NCBI RefSeq assembly: GCF_030143255.1
Contig: NZ_JARJNR010000006.1
Location: 62,001-126,000 of the forward strand
Length of the DNA: 64,000 bases
Direction: 5' to 3'
Source: Frigidibacter sp. SD6-1
Lineage (GTDB): Bacteria; Pseudomonadota; Alphaproteobacteria; Rhodobacterales; Rhodobacteraceae
The position numbers and the translations under genes are program-made. The first letter of the stretch is position 1; the number at the start of each line of letters is the position of its first letter. Below are positions 44,964 to 53,485 of the stretch, in pieces. The notes under the pieces were generated by a model. The model worked only from the letters and a program-made list of their open reading frames with translations. It did no database searches and was not told the origin of the DNA.

Positions 44964-46172
44964 TCAGAAAAACGCCTGAAGGCCGGTGATCGCCCGGCCG
45001 AGGATCAGCGCATGGACGTCATGCGTGCCCTCGTAGGTGTTCACGGTTTCGAGGTTCACCATATGGCGCATGACATGGAAATCCTCCTGAATGCCGTTGC
45101 CGCCGTGCATGTCGCGGGCGTGGCGGGCGATTTCCAAGGCCTTGCCGCAATTGTTGCGCTTGATGATCGAGATCATTTCGGGCGCGGCATTGGCCTCGTC
45201 CATCAGGCGGCCGACGCGGAGCGAGGCCTGCAGGCCGAGGGTGATGTCGGTCAGCATGTTGGCGAGCTTCAATTGGAAGATCTGGGTCTGGGCCAGCGGC
45301 CGGTTGAACTGCTTGCGGTCGAGACCGTACTGGCGGGCAGCGTGGAAGCAGGCCTCGGCCGCACCCATCACGCCCCAGGAAATGCCGTAGCGGGCGCGGT
45401 TGAGGCAGCCGAACGGGCCTTTCAGCCCTTCGACGTTCGGCAGAAGTGCGTCTTCGCCCACCTCGACATTGTCCATCACGATCTCGCCGGTGATCGAGGC
45501 GCGCAAGGAAAGCTTGCCGCCGATCTTGGGGGCGGAAAGGCCCTTCATGCCCTTGTCCAGCACGAAGCCGCGGATCTTGCCGCCATGCGCCTCGGACTTG
45601 GCCCAAACGACGAAGACATCGGCGATGGGCGCGTTCGAGATCCACATTTTGGAACCGTTCAGCACATAGCCGTTCGCGGTCTTCACCGCGCGGGTCTTCA
45701 TGCCCGCGGGGTCGGAACCGGCGTCGGGTTCGGTCAGGCCGAAGCAACCGATGAATTCGCCCGAGGCGAGTTTGGGCAGGTATTTCCGGCGCTGCTCTTC
45801 CGAGCCGTAGGCATAGATCGGATACATGACGAGCGAGGATTGCACCGACATCATCGAGCGGTAGCCCGAGTCCACGCGCTCGACCTCGCGCGCGATGAGG
45901 CCGTAGGCGACGTAGGAGGCGCCGAGCCCGCCGTATTCCTCAGGCACCGTGACGCCCAGAAGCCCCATCTCGCCCATCTCGCGGAAGATGGCGGGGTCGG
46001 TCTTTTCGTCGCGGTAGGCTTCGGTCACGCGGGGCAGGAGCTTTTCCTGCGCATAGGCGCGGGCGCCGTCGCGCAGCATCCGCTCTTCCTCGGTCAGCTG
46101 GTCTTCCATGCGGAAGGCATCTTCCCAGTCGAAGCGCGACAGGTCGGGGGCGTCTTTGGGTTTCAGGGCCAT
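44964..46172 (-). CDS. gcdH: glutaryl-CoA dehydrogenase
   Basis: 402-residue acyl-CoA dehydrogenase that oxidatively decarboxylates glutaryl-CoA to crotonyl-CoA, using FAD and electron-transferring flavoprotein. The signature features are here: R105 in [11 protein letters not shown], which holds the glutaryl carboxylate, and catalytic E381 in [18 protein letters not shown]. The ATG at 46172 (MALKPKDAP) follows AGGA; an upstream GTG at 46184 is less likely. It starts 8 bp after the aminotransferase stop. This gene is the anchor that assigns the block to lysine (or glutarate) catabolism. Confidence 0.94.
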   Translation of the reverse strand: MALKPKDAPDLSRFDWEDAFRMEDQLTEEERMLRDGARAYAQEKLLPRVTEAYRDEKTDPAIFREMGEMGLLGVTVPEEYGGLGASYVAYGLIAREVERVDSGYRSMMSVQSSLVMYPIYAYGSEEQRRKYLPKLASGEFIGCFGLTEPDAGSDPAGMKTRAVKTANGYVLNGSKMWISNAPIADVFVVWAKSEAHGGKIRGFVLDKGMKGLSAPKIGGKLSLRASITGEIVMDNVEVGEDALLPNVEGLKGPFGCLNRARYGISWGVMGAAEACFHAARQYGLDRKQFNRPLAQTQIFQLKLANMLTDITLGLQASLRVGRLMDEANAAPEMISIIKRNNCGKALEIARHARDMHGGNGIQEDFHVMRHMVNLETVNTYEGTHDVHALILGRAITGLQAFF

Positions 46173-46180
46173 GATGATCC

Positions 46181-47386
46181 TCACTTAAGAGCGGCGCAGA
46201 AGCGCGCGATGCGGTGGCAGGCCTCGGTCAGCGAGGCGCGGGAATAGGCGTAGGAGAGGCGGAAATGGCCGGGCACGCCGAAGGCGCGGCCGGGGACGAG
46301 GGCGACGCCTTCGCAGTCAAGAAGCGCGCGGCAGAAATCGGCGTCCTTTTCGATTTGCACACCGTTCGGGGCGGTCTTGCCGAAGGTCGCGGTGCAGTCG
46401 GGGAAGAGGTAGAAGGCGCCATCGGCCGAACCGCAACGGATGAGGCCGGTGGCATTCAGCGCCGCCTGCACCATGTCGCGGCGGGCGCGGAAATCGTCGT
46501 TGCGCTCGGCCAGCATCTGCTGGTCGCCGGTCAGGGCGGCAAGTGCGGCTGCCTGAGAGACCGAGGAGGCGCCCGAAGTGATCTGGCCCTGCACGGCGAT
46601 CATCGCGTCGATGAGGCGTTTGGGCGCGATTCCCCAGCCGATGCGCCAGCCGGTCATGGCATAGCTTTTCGACACGCCATTCACGATCAGCGTGCGCTCG
46701 GCGAGGTCGGGGGCGACGGCGCGGAACGAGGTGTAGGGCACGTAGCAGATATGCTGGTAGATCTCGTCGGCGATCACGCCGACATGGGGGTGGTCGCGCA
46801 GCACTTCGGCAAGCGCCTGAAGCTGCGCGGCGGTATAGACCGCGCCCGAGGGGTTGCCGGGCGAATTGAGGAGGAGCCAGCGGGTTTTCGGCGTGATGGC
46901 TGCCGAAAGCTGGTCGGCGGTGATGGCGAAGCCGGTGTCGGCCGTCGTGGGCAGGATGACGGGCCGACCGCCGCAGACGCCGACCATGTCGGGGTACGAG
47001 GTCCAGTAGGGCGCGCCGATGATCACTTCCTCGCCCGGTTCGAGCGTGGCGAAGAAGGCGTTGAAGATCACCTGCTTTGCGCCGGTGCAGACGATGACCT
47101 CGGCGGTCGCGGGCCGGTAGCCGTTCACCCGTTCGCAGTCGGCGGCGATGGCCGCGCGCAGTTCCGCCGTGCCGGCGGTGGCGGTGTAAGTGGTCTGGCC
47201 GGCCTGCGCGGCCTGGTAGGCGGCGTCGATGACGGGGGCGGGCGTCGGAAAGTCGGGCTCGCCTGTCCCGAGCGAGATCACGTCGCGCCCCGCCTTCTTG
47301 AGCGCGGCGGCGGCTTCGGAAATCTGCAGGATTTCCGACAGTTCGACGGTGGCGATGCGCGCGGCGCGGCGGAACGGGTCGGTCAT
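46181..47386 (-). CDS. class I PLP aminotransferase, candidate 2-aminoadipate aminotransferase
   Basis: 401-residue fold-type I aminotransferase (AspC-like subgroup I-gamma). [35 protein letters not shown] and the Schiff-base lysine in [16 protein letters not shown] are all present. First gene of the operon gcdH-E1-FabD-ALDH7. Its place in the block suggests that it converts 2-aminoadipate to 2-oxoadipate, although close relatives act on aspartate or aromatic amino acids. The ATG at 47386 follows GAGGG; the frame continues to 47425 without a good ribosome site. Confidence 0.85.
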   Translation of the reverse strand: MTDPFRRAARIATVELSEILQISEAAAALKKAGRDVISLGTGEPDFPTPAPVIDAAYQAAQAGQTTYTATAGTAELRAAIAADCERVNGYRPATAEVIVCTGAKQVIFNAFFATLEPGEEVIIGAPYWTSYPDMVGVCGGRPVILPTTADTGFAITADQLSAAITPKTRWLLLNSPGNPSGAVYTAAQLQALAEVLRDHPHVGVIADEIYQHICYVPYTSFRAVAPDLAERTLIVNGVSKSYAMTGWRIGWGIAPKRLIDAMIAVQGQITSGASSVSQAAALAALTGDQQMLAERNDDFRARRDMVQAALNATGLIRCGSADGAFYLFPDCTATFGKTAPNGVQIEKDADFCRALLDCEGVALVPGRAFGVPGHFRLSYAYSRASLTEACHRIARFCAALK

Positions 47387-47439
47387 GGCACCCTCAGGAT
47401 TCGGTCGGCTATGCAGATAGGCCATTGTTCGGGGCGCAA

Positions 47440-47460
47440 ATAACCCTATTCTGGCGTTAT
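47440..47460. promoter_or_regulatory. LysR-type box ATAAC-N11-GTTAT
   Basis: A perfect 5-bp inverted repeat with an 11-bp spacer, satisfying the T-N11-A rule, lies in the 94-bp space between the aminotransferase start (47386) and the LysR gene (47481), 20 bp before the latter. Position fits autoregulation and control of the lysine operon. Confidence 0.6.
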
Positions 47461-47480
47461 CCTATGTATGGAGCGCATAT

Positions 47481-48398
47481 ATGGCGACGCCCCGCCGTTT
47501 TCTGCCCTCGATCAGCCTGTTGTCGGCTTTCGAATCTGTCTGCCGCACCGGATCGACGCTTGCCGCCGCGCGCGACCTTGACCTGACGCAGGGGGCGGTC
47601 AGCCGGCTGATCCAGAACCTCGAGGCACAGCTGGGCGTCACGCTTTTCCTGCGCGAGGGGCGCCGGCTGGTGCCGACCGATCCGGCGCTGGCCTATGCGC
47701 GGGATGTGGTGAAGGCGCTCGACCTCATATCGCGCGGCTCGATGCGGGTCAGGTCGGCGACGGGCGGTGGCACGCTGTCGCTGGCGATCCTGCCGACCTT
47801 CGGCACGCGCTGGCTGGCGCCGCGCCTGCCGCGCTTTCTGGCGGCCCATCCGGGCGTGACGCTGAACCTTGGCACCCGCATGCGGCCCTTCGACTTCGAG
47901 GAGGAAGGGTTCGACGCGGCGATCCATTTCGGCGAGGAAAACTGGCCAAACGCGGGCTTTCAGAAACTGTTCGACGAGCGGCTGGTCGCCTGTTGCGCGC
48001 CGGGCTTTCTGGCGGGCCATCCGGTCGATGGCCCGGAAGGCCTGTTGACCCTGCCGCTGTTGCAGCTGGAAACCCGGCCCACCGCCTGGGTCACCTGGTT
48101 CCGCCAGCACGGGGTCGAGGGGCGGGTACCGTCGGGGATGCTGTTCGACCAGTTCGGCACGATGATCCAGTCGACGATCTACGGGCTGGGCGTGGCGCTT
48201 TTGCCGGAGTTTCTGGCGCGCGGCGAACTGGCGGACGGAAGGCTGGTCTCGGCCTGGGGCGACGCGACGCCGGGGGACGGCAGCTACTACCTTGTCTGGC
48301 CGCGCACGGGCGAGCGTTATCCGCCGTTGCAGGCGTTCCGGGGCTGGATCGCCGGGGAGGCCGCCGATCCCGATGGCACGGCCAATCTGCCCGGTTGA
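47481..48398 (+). CDS. LysR-family regulator, GcvA-like
   Basis: 305 residues. The winged helix-turn-helix covers about 10-65 (LAAARDLDLTQGAVSRLIQN, LEAQLGVTLFLREGRRL), followed by a periplasmic-binding-type effector domain (TLSLAILPTFGTRWLAPRLP). The GcvA-like subgroup often controls amino-acid genes. Divergent from the lysine-degradation operon with a LysR box between; GGAG sits 7 bases before the start. Probably the lysine-pathway activator, with an intermediate such as aminoadipate as possible co-inducer (inference). Confidence 0.9.
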   Translation: MATPRRFLPSISLLSAFESVCRTGSTLAAARDLDLTQGAVSRLIQNLEAQLGVTLFLREGRRLVPTDPALAYARDVVKALDLISRGSMRVRSATGGGTLSLAILPTFGTRWLAPRLPRFLAAHPGVTLNLGTRMRPFDFEEEGFDAAIHFGEENWPNAGFQKLFDERLVACCAPGFLAGHPVDGPEGLLTLPLLQLETRPTAWVTWFRQHGVEGRVPSGMLFDQFGTMIQSTIYGLGVALLPEFLARGELADGRLVSAWGDATPGDGSYYLVWPRTGERYPPLQAFRGWIAGEAADPDGTANLPG

Positions 48399-48432
48399 CC
48401 GCCGGGTCGAGAAAAAGCACTCTGCCGGGATC

Positions 48433-48990
48433 ATGAACACACGCCCCGATATCCACGACCGCCTGGCCGCATCGCTGAAGACTGCCCGCAAGTCGAAGGG
48501 GCTGAGCCTGGATGCCATCGCCAAACTGTCGGGCGTCAGCCGGTCGATGGTCAGCCAGATCGAGCGGGGGGAGAGCAGCCCGACGGTCGCGACCCTGTGG
48601 AACCTGACCCAGGCGCTGCAGGTCGATTTTGCCGGGCTTCTGGAAGGCAAGACCGCGCCGGGGATCGAGGTGATCCGCGCCGAACATGCACCGACGATCG
48701 ACGGGCGCGGCCAGGGGGTGCGCATCCGCATCCTGTCGCCTGCCGAGGCGGCGGGCGAGCATGAGGTCTATGACCTGACATTTTCGCCGGGCGGGGTCCT
48801 GCAATCGGACCCGCACAGCCCGGGTTGCCGCGAGCATCTGACGGTGCTGGAGGGTGTCGTGACCGTGCAGTCGGGCGAGGATGAGCGGCGGCTGATGGCG
48901 GGCGACACCGCGCGCTATTTCGCCGACCGGCCGCACCGGATCGGCGCCGACGGACCGGCACGGGCGATTCTGATCGTACAGAACAGTTGA
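48433..48990 (+). CDS. XRE-family regulator with cupin domain
   Basis: 185 residues: helix-turn-helix (LSLDAIAKLSGVSRSMVSQI, about 25-44, then ERGESSPTVATLWNL) and a C-terminal cupin (REHLTVLEGVVTVQSGEDER). The ATG at 48433 follows CCGGGATC; the open frame upstream overlaps the LysR gene and is not needed. It lies upstream of kbl-tdh in the same direction, separated by repeat copy C, and is a plausible regulator of that operon through the palindrome over the kbl promoter. Confidence 0.88.
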   Translation: MNTRPDIHDRLAASLKTARKSKGLSLDAIAKLSGVSRSMVSQIERGESSPTVATLWNLTQALQVDFAGLLEGKTAPGIEVIRAEHAPTIDGRGQGVRIRILSPAEAAGEHEVYDLTFSPGGVLQSDPHSPGCREHLTVLEGVVTVQSGEDERRLMAGDTARYFADRPHRIGADGPARAILIVQNS

Positions 48991-48999
48991 CGGGACGGA

Positions 49000-49054
49000 G
49001 CGAGGGGGTTTTGCACCCCCTCGCGCTCCCCCGCAGGATATTTCGAAACGAAAG
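49000..49054 (+). repeat. dispersed hairpin intergenic element, copy C (terminator-like)
   Basis: A 10-bp perfect stem (GCGAGGGGGT/ACCCCCTCGC, 5-base loop) is followed by GGATATTTCGAAACGAAAG, nearly identical to the tail of copy B. The first hairpin module of copies A and B is absent. It begins 10 bp after the XRE-cupin stop and probably ends that transcript before the kbl promoter. Confidence 0.65.
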
Positions 49055-49093
49055 AGGGTGGATTTCCGGTTTTCCGGATACATCTCCGTCATA

Positions 49094-49122
49094 TTGACAT
49101 ATGCTCTGGTCGAGGGCATTAT
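49094..49122 (+). promoter_or_regulatory. sigma-70-type promoter of kbl-tdh
   Basis: A perfect -35 TTGACA (49094-49099) and a -10 CATTAT (49117-49122) are 17 bp apart, 28 bp before the kbl start. This is the clearest housekeeping promoter in the window. Confidence 0.6.
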
Positions 49123-49135
49123 TTCCGCAATAATG
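49117..49135. promoter_or_regulatory. operator palindrome overlapping the kbl -10 element
   Basis: CATTATT and AATAATG form a perfect 7-bp inverted repeat with a 5-bp spacer that covers the -10 box. A further pair GACATAT/ATATGTC (49096-49102, 49140-49146) encloses it. Binding here would repress; the upstream XRE-cupin protein is the natural candidate. Confidence 0.5.
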
Positions 49136-49149
49136 GAGGATATGTCATC

Positions 49150-50340
49150 ATGTCGGACAGTTCAGCCTTTCTCGATCACATGACCGAAACCCTCAAGGGC
49201 ATCGAGGCCGAAGGCCTTCTGAAGCGCGAGCGGCTGATCACCTCGGCCCAGGGCGCGCATGTGAAGGTCGCGGGGCGCGAGATGCTGAACCTGTGCGCCA
49301 ACAATTACCTCGGGCTTGCCGACGATCCCCGGCTGGTGGCGGCGGCGAAGGCGGTGATGGACGATCACGGCTATGGCATGGCCTCGGTCCGCTTCATCTG
49401 CGGCACACAGGACCTGCACCGGTCGCTGGAACGCCGGATCGCGGATTTCCTGGGGCACGAGGATTCGATCCTGTTCGCCGCCTGTTTCGACGCGAACGGC
49501 GGGCTGTTCGAGCCGCTGCTCGGGCCAGAGGATGCGGTCATCTCGGACGCGCTGAACCATGCCTCGATCATCGATGGCATACGGCTCTGCAAGGCGCAGC
49601 GCTATCGTTACGCCAATTCCGATATGGGCGAGCTGGAGGAGCGGTTGAAGGAAGCGCGGGCGAAGGGCGCACGGTTCATCATGATCGCGACGGATGGCGT
49701 GTTTTCGATGGACGGCTATCTGGCGAAGCTGGGCGAAATTCGTGCGCTCGCCGATCGCTACGGGGCGCTTGTCATGGTGGATGACTGCCACGCGACTGGG
49801 TTCATGGGGCCGCAAGGCAGGGGTACGCCCGCCCATGCCGGGGTCAGGGCCGATGTAATGACCGGTACGCTCGGGAAGGCTCTGGGCGGCGCGCTCGGCG
49901 GCTATATCGCCGGGGCGCAGCCGGTCATCGACCTGTTGCGCCAGCGGGCGCGGCCTTACCTGTTCTCGAACGCGCTGCCGCCGGCGGTGGTGGCGGCAGG
50001 GCTGGCGGCGCTGGACATCGTCGAGGCGGCGGATGACCTGAGGGCGCAGCTTTTCGATAATGCACGCTACTGGCGCGCGGGGCTGGAGGAGGCGGGATTC
50101 CGGCTGCTGGCGGGCCAACATCCGATCGTGCCGGTGATGCTGAGCGATGCGGCGCTGTCGCAGCGGATGGCGGCGGAACTGTACGAGCGCGGCGTCTATG
50201 TCGCCGGCTTTTTCTTTCCGGTTGTGCCGAAGGGCCAGGCCCGCATCCGCACGCAGATGAACGCCCGGCTGACGCGCAAGGATCTGGATTTCGCGCTCGA
50301 TGCCTTCCGGGCGGCGGGCAAGGCAGTGGGGGCGATCTGA
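49150..50340 (+). CDS. kbl: glycine C-acetyltransferase (2-amino-3-ketobutyrate CoA ligase)
   Basis: 396-residue PLP enzyme of the alpha-oxoamine synthase family; splits 2-amino-3-oxobutyrate with CoA into glycine and acetyl-CoA. K243 in [13 protein letters not shown] is the Schiff-base lysine, and [10 protein letters not shown] holds the ring aspartate. GGAGGA is 9 bp upstream. It overlaps tdh by one base (TGATG), and the two enzymes handle the unstable intermediate in sequence. Cytosolic. Confidence 0.96.
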   Translation: MSDSSAFLDHMTETLKGIEAEGLLKRERLITSAQGAHVKVAGREMLNLCANNYLGLADDPRLVAAAKAVMDDHGYGMASVRFICGTQDLHRSLERRIADFLGHEDSILFAACFDANGGLFEPLLGPEDAVISDALNHASIIDGIRLCKAQRYRYANSDMGELEERLKEARAKGARFIMIATDGVFSMDGYLAKLGEIRALADRYGALVMVDDCHATGFMGPQGRGTPAHAGVRADVMTGTLGKALGGALGGYIAGAQPVIDLLRQRARPYLFSNALPPAVVAAGLAALDIVEAADDLRAQLFDNARYWRAGLEEAGFRLLAGQHPIVPVMLSDAALSQRMAAELYERGVYVAGFFFPVVPKGQARIRTQMNARLTRKDLDFALDAFRAAGKAVGAI

Positions 50341-51377
50341 TGTCGAACGAAATGAAGGCTCTCGTGAAGGCCAAGCCCGAAGAGGGGCTGTGGATGGAGC
50401 GCCGTCCGGTGCCCGAGATCGGGCCGGACGATGTGCTGATCCGCATCAACAAGACCGGGATCTGCGGCACCGACATTCATATCTGGAACTGGGACGACTG
50501 GGCGAAGCGCACGGTGCCGGTGCCGTTGGTGACGGGCCATGAGTTCGCGGGCGAGATCGTGGAACTGGGTCGCGATGTGCGCGACCTGAAGATCGGCCAG
50601 CGCTGTTCGGGCGAGGGCCATCTGATCGGCCACCAGAGCCGACAGTCGCGGTCTGGCCGCTTTCACCTTGACCCCGAGACGCGCGGCATTGGGGTCAATG
50701 AACAGGGCGCTTTCGCCGAATATCTGCGGCTGCCCGCCTTCAACGTCGTGCCCCTGCCCGACGAGATCGACGACGAGATCGGGGCGATCCTCGACCCCCT
50801 GGGCAATGCCGTCCATACCGCCCTGTCCTTCGACCTGATCGGCGAGGACGTGCTAATCACCGGCGCGGGGCCGATCGGCATCATGGCGGCGGCTGTTGCC
50901 CGCCATGTCGGCGCGCGCCATGTCGTCATCACCGACGTCAATCAGGCACGGCTGGATCTGGCGACCGAGGTCACGGATGTCGTGCCGGTGAATATCGCCA
51001 AGCAGGACCTGAAAGAGGTCGAAGGCAAGCTGAAGATGCAGCAGGGCTTCGATGTCGGGATGGAGATGTCGGGCAATCAGGTGGCCCTCGACCAGATGGT
51101 CGAGAACATGGTGATGGGCGGACGGATCGCGATGCTGGGCATTCCGCCCGGCAAGTCGCCGGTCGACTGGTCCCGCATCGTCTTCAAGGCGCTCACCATC
51201 AAGGGCGTCTATGGCCGCGAGATTTTCGAGACCTGGTATAAGATGATCGCGATGCTGCAGAACGGGCTGGATATCCGCAAGGTCATCACCCATCGCTTCA
51301 AGGTCGACGCGTTCGAGGACGGGTTCGCGGCGATGAAATCGGGGCTCTCGGGCAAGGTCGTGCTGGACTGGCGTTAG
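50340..51377 (+). CDS. tdh: L-threonine 3-dehydrogenase
   Basis: 345-residue zinc alcohol-dehydrogenase-family enzyme oxidising threonine to 2-amino-3-oxobutyrate with NAD+. Catalytic zinc ligands C42 and H67-E68 match E. coli C38 and H63-E64 with a constant +4 offset. At the same offset all four structural-zinc cysteines of the E. coli enzyme (93, 96, 99, 107) are replaced: G97, S100, S103, D111, within [19 protein letters not shown]. So the structural zinc lobe is metal-free here. Translationally coupled to kbl. Ends before a double palindrome terminator. Confidence 0.95.
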   Translation: MSNEMKALVKAKPEEGLWMERRPVPEIGPDDVLIRINKTGICGTDIHIWNWDDWAKRTVPVPLVTGHEFAGEIVELGRDVRDLKIGQRCSGEGHLIGHQSRQSRSGRFHLDPETRGIGVNEQGAFAEYLRLPAFNVVPLPDEIDDEIGAILDPLGNAVHTALSFDLIGEDVLITGAGPIGIMAAAVARHVGARHVVITDVNQARLDLATEVTDVVPVNIAKQDLKEVEGKLKMQQGFDVGMEMSGNQVALDQMVENMVMGGRIAMLGIPPGKSPVDWSRIVFKALTIKGVYGREIFETWYKMIAMLQNGLDIRKVITHRFKVDAFEDGFAAMKSGLSGKVVLDWR

Positions 51378-51395
51378 GCGGATCGGGACTGCCAG

Positions 51396-51443
51396 GCCAA
51401 ATTCCTTCGAAGGAATTTGGCAAATCTTTTCGAAAAGATTTGC
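51396..51443. terminator. twin perfect palindromes, bidirectional terminator
   Basis: A 26-bp perfect palindrome (51396-51421, centre TTCGAA) and a 24-bp perfect palindrome (51420-51443, centre TTCGAA) share two bases and fill the gap between the convergent ends of tdh and hyuA. The stems are AT-rich in a GC-rich genome, and each strand reads A or T runs inside them. Bidirectional termination is inferred from location. Confidence 0.7.
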
Positions 51444-51445
51444 CC

Positions 51446-53458
51446 TTACCCGACAGCGATGCGCGGGCGGCCCTGCGCAGTCACGCGCAGGCGCGCCTCG
51501 ATGAACATCGGCTGGCCCTCGACCTCGATCTCGGACAGATCGCGTGTGACCGATAGGCGCACTTCCTCGACGCCTGCGGCGCGCGCCCGCGCCTCGGCGT
51601 CCATCGAAAGCGCGCGTTCCAGCGCCTGAACTGCGATGTCGCGGTCATTGAATCGTTTCGGCCCCTCGGGCAGGTGGGCCGCAAAGACCCCCGGTCCGGG
51701 CGCCGTCACGATCCCTTCGGCGTGCATGGCCACCTGCCCCACCACCGCGCCGATCGCATTCGCCACGCCCGCATGTTCGGGCAGGATCATCCGCGTGCCC
51801 AGCCGGGGCCCGAGCGGCGGGTAGTAACTGGGCGCCGAGGCGCCGAGGCCGATGACCGGCACACCGAGCGACAGGTTCAGCCGCACCACCCCCTGATGAC
51901 GATCGAGGCCCGCGCGCGTCAGACCGTGGCGCGCGAGCGCCTCGGGCGCCTCACGGCCCCAGTCGCGTGCATCCTCGCCGAAAGCGGCTTCCAGCAGGCA
52001 TTCCTCTGTCTGGCGTTCCAGTTGCGTGATGATCTGTGCGGCCAGCGCCTCGGGTCCCGCGGCGATCCGGTCGCCGCGCCCGTTCCGGCGCCGGGCCATC
52101 AGCGTCACCGCCTTGCGCGCGGCTTCCGCGTCCCAGCTGTCGAGACGGCCAAGGACATGGCTCGCGTCCGAGGGCGTGACCCCCGCGATCATCACCGCGC
52201 CGCGCGCGACGAGCTTCATCAGCGCGGGCAGTTCCAGCCGGGTGTGGACGGCGTCGGCGACCTTGAGCGGGCCCGACATCAGCCGTGCGGCGACTGCCTC
52301 TTCGCGGGGCGCGAGACCGGGCGGCGGCGCGACATGCCAGAGCGGCACGGCGAAACGGCCGTGATGCTCGCCGACCGCATCCATCGCCAGCCACTGATCC
52401 AGCGCCTGATGCACAAGGTCCGGATAGTCGCGCGCGGCGAGCGCCACCGGCATCAGGCGGCGCGGTCCGAGGCGGAAGCCGGTTTCCAGCCCTTCGAGCA
52501 GATGCACCTCACTGTCACCGCCAAGGCCTGTCGTCCGCATCGCCACCGCCTCGACCATGGTGCGGAAGGCACCGACGCGGGCGCCTTCGGGGTCGATGGC
52601 AGGCTTGCCATCCTTCAGAAGGCAGACGTCGGTCGTGGTGCCGCCGATGTCGGAGACCAGAGCATCCCGTTCGCCGGTCAGCCAGCTGGCCCCGGCGATC
52701 GAGGCGGCGGGGCCGGAAAGGATGGTCTCGATCGGCCGCTCGCGGGCAAGGTCTGCGGACACGAGGGCCCCGTCGCCGCGGACGACCATCAGCGGCGCCT
52801 GAATGCCGATGACCGTCATGTGATGTTCGCAGGCGCTGATCAGCCGGTCGATCATGCCGATCAACCGCGCATTCAGCACCGCCGTCAGCGCCCGGCGCGG
52901 GCCGTTCAGCCCGGCGGACAGTTCGTGCGAGCAGGTGACCGGCAGGTGGGCGATGCGACGGATCGCCTCGCGCGCCGCGTTCTCGTGCGCGGGGTTGCGG
53001 GTGGCGAAGGCCGCGGCCACGGCAAAACCCGTGACCTCGGGCGCAAGGCGCGCCACCTCGGCCTCGATGAGCGCGAAGTCGAGGGGCCGCAGTTCGCCGC
53101 CGCCGTGATTGTGGCCGCCCGCGACCATCACGACCGGGTCGCCCTTCATCGCCTCGATGAGGCCCGCGCGGCCCAGTTCCGCCTCGTCGAAACCGATGAA
53201 GATCAGCGCGACGCGTCCACCCTGCCCTTCGACGAGCGCATTCGTGGCAAGCGTGGTCGAAAGCGACACCATCGCGATGTCGGCAGCGGCCACGCCCGCC
53301 GTCTCGATGGCGGCGTCGATGGCGCGGCCGACGCCCAGCGCCAGATCGGGGCGCGTGGTCAGCGATTTCGCGGACGCGACCACCCGGTCGGCTGCTTCGT
53401 CCAGCACGACAGCGTCAGTGTAGGTGCCGCCCGTGTCGACGCCCAGAAGATAGGCCAT
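51446..53458 (-). CDS. hydantoinase/oxoprolinase family protein, HyuA-like
   Basis: 670-residue ATP-dependent hydrolase-type protein with an actin-like N-terminal region: LLGVDTGGTYTDAVVLDEAA, SLSTTLATNALVEGQGGR and VSDIGGTTTDVCLLKDG. Relatives open hydantoin, 5-oxoproline or N-methylhydantoin rings, or carboxylate acetone and acetophenone. A HyuB partner is normally adjacent but none is seen here, so it either works alone or has a distant partner. Its stop lies 2 bp from the twin palindrome. The downstream order GMC-hyuA on the minus strand, 27 bp apart, suggests an operon. Confidence 0.85.
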   Translation of the reverse strand: MAYLLGVDTGGTYTDAVVLDEAADRVVASAKSLTTRPDLALGVGRAIDAAIETAGVAAADIAMVSLSTTLATNALVEGQGGRVALIFIGFDEAELGRAGLIEAMKGDPVVMVAGGHNHGGGELRPLDFALIEAEVARLAPEVTGFAVAAAFATRNPAHENAAREAIRRIAHLPVTCSHELSAGLNGPRRALTAVLNARLIGMIDRLISACEHHMTVIGIQAPLMVVRGDGALVSADLARERPIETILSGPAASIAGASWLTGERDALVSDIGGTTTDVCLLKDGKPAIDPEGARVGAFRTMVEAVAMRTTGLGGDSEVHLLEGLETGFRLGPRRLMPVALAARDYPDLVHQALDQWLAMDAVGEHHGRFAVPLWHVAPPPGLAPREEAVAARLMSGPLKVADAVHTRLELPALMKLVARGAVMIAGVTPSDASHVLGRLDSWDAEAARKAVTLMARRRNGRGDRIAAGPEALAAQIITQLERQTEECLLEAAFGEDARDWGREAPEALARHGLTRAGLDRHQGVVRLNLSLGVPVIGLGASAPSYYPPLGPRLGTRMILPEHAGVANAIGAVVGQVAMHAEGIVTAPGPGVFAAHLPEGPKRFNDRDIAVQALERALSMDAEARARAAGVEEVRLSVTRDLSEIEVEGQPMFIEARLRVTAQGRPRIAVG

Positions 53459-53485
53459 TCCAGTTCCCTTCCCATCCCCGGGGTA

